Shown one piece after another: positions 5,523-6,161 of a stretch of 6,161 nucleotides of DNA (within the stretch, counting starts at the first letter, position 1; every line of letters starts with the position of its first letter). The stretch is from Candidatus Omnitrophota bacterium (GTDB lineage Bacteria > Verrucomicrobiota > Verrucomicrobiia > Limisphaerales > UBA1319). The stretch lies in contig JAMCZD010000150.1 in NCBI GenBank assembly GCA_023473405.1, forward strand, positions 1 to 6,161, written 5' to 3'. A program made the translations under genes and the position numbers. Below the pieces are notes generated by a model. That model searched no databases and was not told the DNA's origin. It saw only the letters and a program-made list of their open reading frames with translations.

Positions 5523-6161
5523 ATGGCTAGCGACTTTTACCAGACCGACCGCGCCGTTGCAGAATACCTTCTGCTGCATTATGGGTCGGCCAAACAAGTG
5601 CTCCCTTACTCGTTTGGGCCTCACGACGCCCTCGGATTCCCGGTTCGCTGCATAACAGAATGCCTCGAACCCGAGCGGTTGCCGCCGGGGGCGCGGGCAT
5701 TGGAGATTGGCTGCGCGGTTGGACGTTCCACTTTCGAGCTGGTCCGATATTGCGCGCAGGCCGTCGGCATTGACCGCTCGCCGCCGTTCATCGCCACGGC
5801 CCGTTACCTGCAACAGCACGGCTCGATCAATTTTGCCTGCCCCGAGGAAGGGACACTGACAGTGCCGGCCACGGCATTTGTCCCGGCGGACTTGGACCGG
5901 AACCTGGCAATATTTGTCGAGGCCGACGCCGAGGAACTACCGGGAGAGCTGGGGGGTTTTGATGTAGTGCTTATGGCCAATCTGATTGATCGCTTGCGGG
6001 ACCCGATGCGATGCTTGGGGCGCCTGCCGCATCTGGTGAAAGCCGGCGGCCAATTGATCATTACTTCGCCCTATACATGGCTGGAGGAGTACACCCCGAT
6101 GGACCACTGGCTGGGCGGCTATCAACTCGATGGTAAACGCGTTACGACCCTTGGCACACTG
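5523..6161 (+). CDS. SAM-dependent methyltransferase like the C-terminal domain of OvoA (putative mercaptohistidine N-methyltransferase), 3' end cut off
   Basis: The 213 visible codons match, across their length, the methyltransferase domain found at the C-terminus of the ovothiol enzyme OvoA, thought to N-methylate 4(5)-mercaptohistidine using SAM. The family start is seen in YQTDRAVAEYLLLHYG (6-21) and LPYSFGP (27-33), with FPVRC at 39-43. SAM-binding motif I is ALEIGCAVGRSTFEL (59-73), the acidic residue ending strand 2 is D84, FDVVLMANLIDRL follows at 146-158, and SPYTWLEEYTP at 182-192 is highly characteristic. In OvoA this domain follows an iron-dependent sulfoxide synthase; here it is a separate gene with a different upstream gene and no such partner in view. 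ATG 5523 fits the domain boundary. GTG 5481, which overlaps the preceding stop as GTGA, is in frame and would add 14 residues. Roughly 30-50 residues are probably missing at the right edge. Family is confident; the actual substrate is inferred. Confidence 0.88.
   Translation, partial: MASDFYQTDRAVAEYLLLHYGSAKQVLPYSFGPHDALGFPVRCITECLEPERLPPGARALEIGCAVGRSTFELVRYCAQAVGIDRSPPFIATARYLQQHGSINFACPEEGTLTVPATAFVPADLDRNLAIFVEADAEELPGELGGFDVVLMANLIDRLRDPMRCLGRLPHLVKAGGQLIITSPYTWLEEYTPMDHWLGGYQLDGKRVTTLGTL

Noticed and set aside
5445..6125. Minus-strand frames opposite the methyltransferase gene
   Set aside because: The plus strand encodes a full set of OvoA-type methyltransferase motifs; the antisense frames are fragmented.
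1..6161. CRISPR array, insertion sequence, tRNA or phage elements
   Set aside because: I saw no regularly spaced repeats, terminal inverted repeats, transposase or integrase motifs, or cloverleaf-like sequence; genes are tightly packed with uniform base composition.

Overview
The window is compact bacterial chromosome of roughly 55-60 % GC (estimated by eye). It has two divergently transcribed gene groups and little non-coding DNA. The mix of genes (a large secreted glycosidase-like protein, a stand-alone methyltransferase resembling the C-terminal domain of OvoA, and an M29-like metallopeptidase) would fit the Planctomycetota/Verrucomicrobiota/Chlamydiota group. That placement is a guess from gene style; there is no rRNA or other phylogenetic marker here.

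Left group, minus strand, read from 4179 down to base 1. First comes a 911-residue exported protein with an (alpha/alpha)-barrel of the six-hairpin glycosidase type. A 25-bp gap separates it from a 203-residue SIS-domain protein related to phosphoheptose isomerase GmhA. This overlaps by 8 bp a PfkB-family carbohydrate kinase that runs off the left edge. The tight packing suggests one operon. A reasonable reading is that an envelope or extracellular protein acts on a glycan, and a cytoplasmic isomerase-like protein and sugar kinase then process the product. Substrates cannot be read from the sequence. Several SIS active-site positions differ from classical GmhA, so a simple heptose-pathway label would be unsafe.

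Centre, 4180-4311. This 132-bp divergent intergenic region is the only real non-coding stretch. It holds a candidate promoter for the rightward genes and a 10-bp imperfect direct repeat. Each flank carries a very short reading frame that overlaps a possible start codon of the adjacent gene.

Right group, plus strand, 4312 to the right edge. A 390-residue M29-like (AmpS/aminopeptidase T type) metallopeptidase homologue retains most of the metal-site residues. It is followed 38 bp later by a SAM-dependent methyltransferase that matches the C-terminal domain of the ovothiol enzyme OvoA, but as a separate protein truncated by the window edge. No sulfoxide synthase part of OvoA is present here, so whether the pair belongs to ovothiol synthesis or to another thiol or amino-acid modification is the main open question. 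No tRNA, rRNA, CRISPR array, insertion sequence or phage gene was seen.
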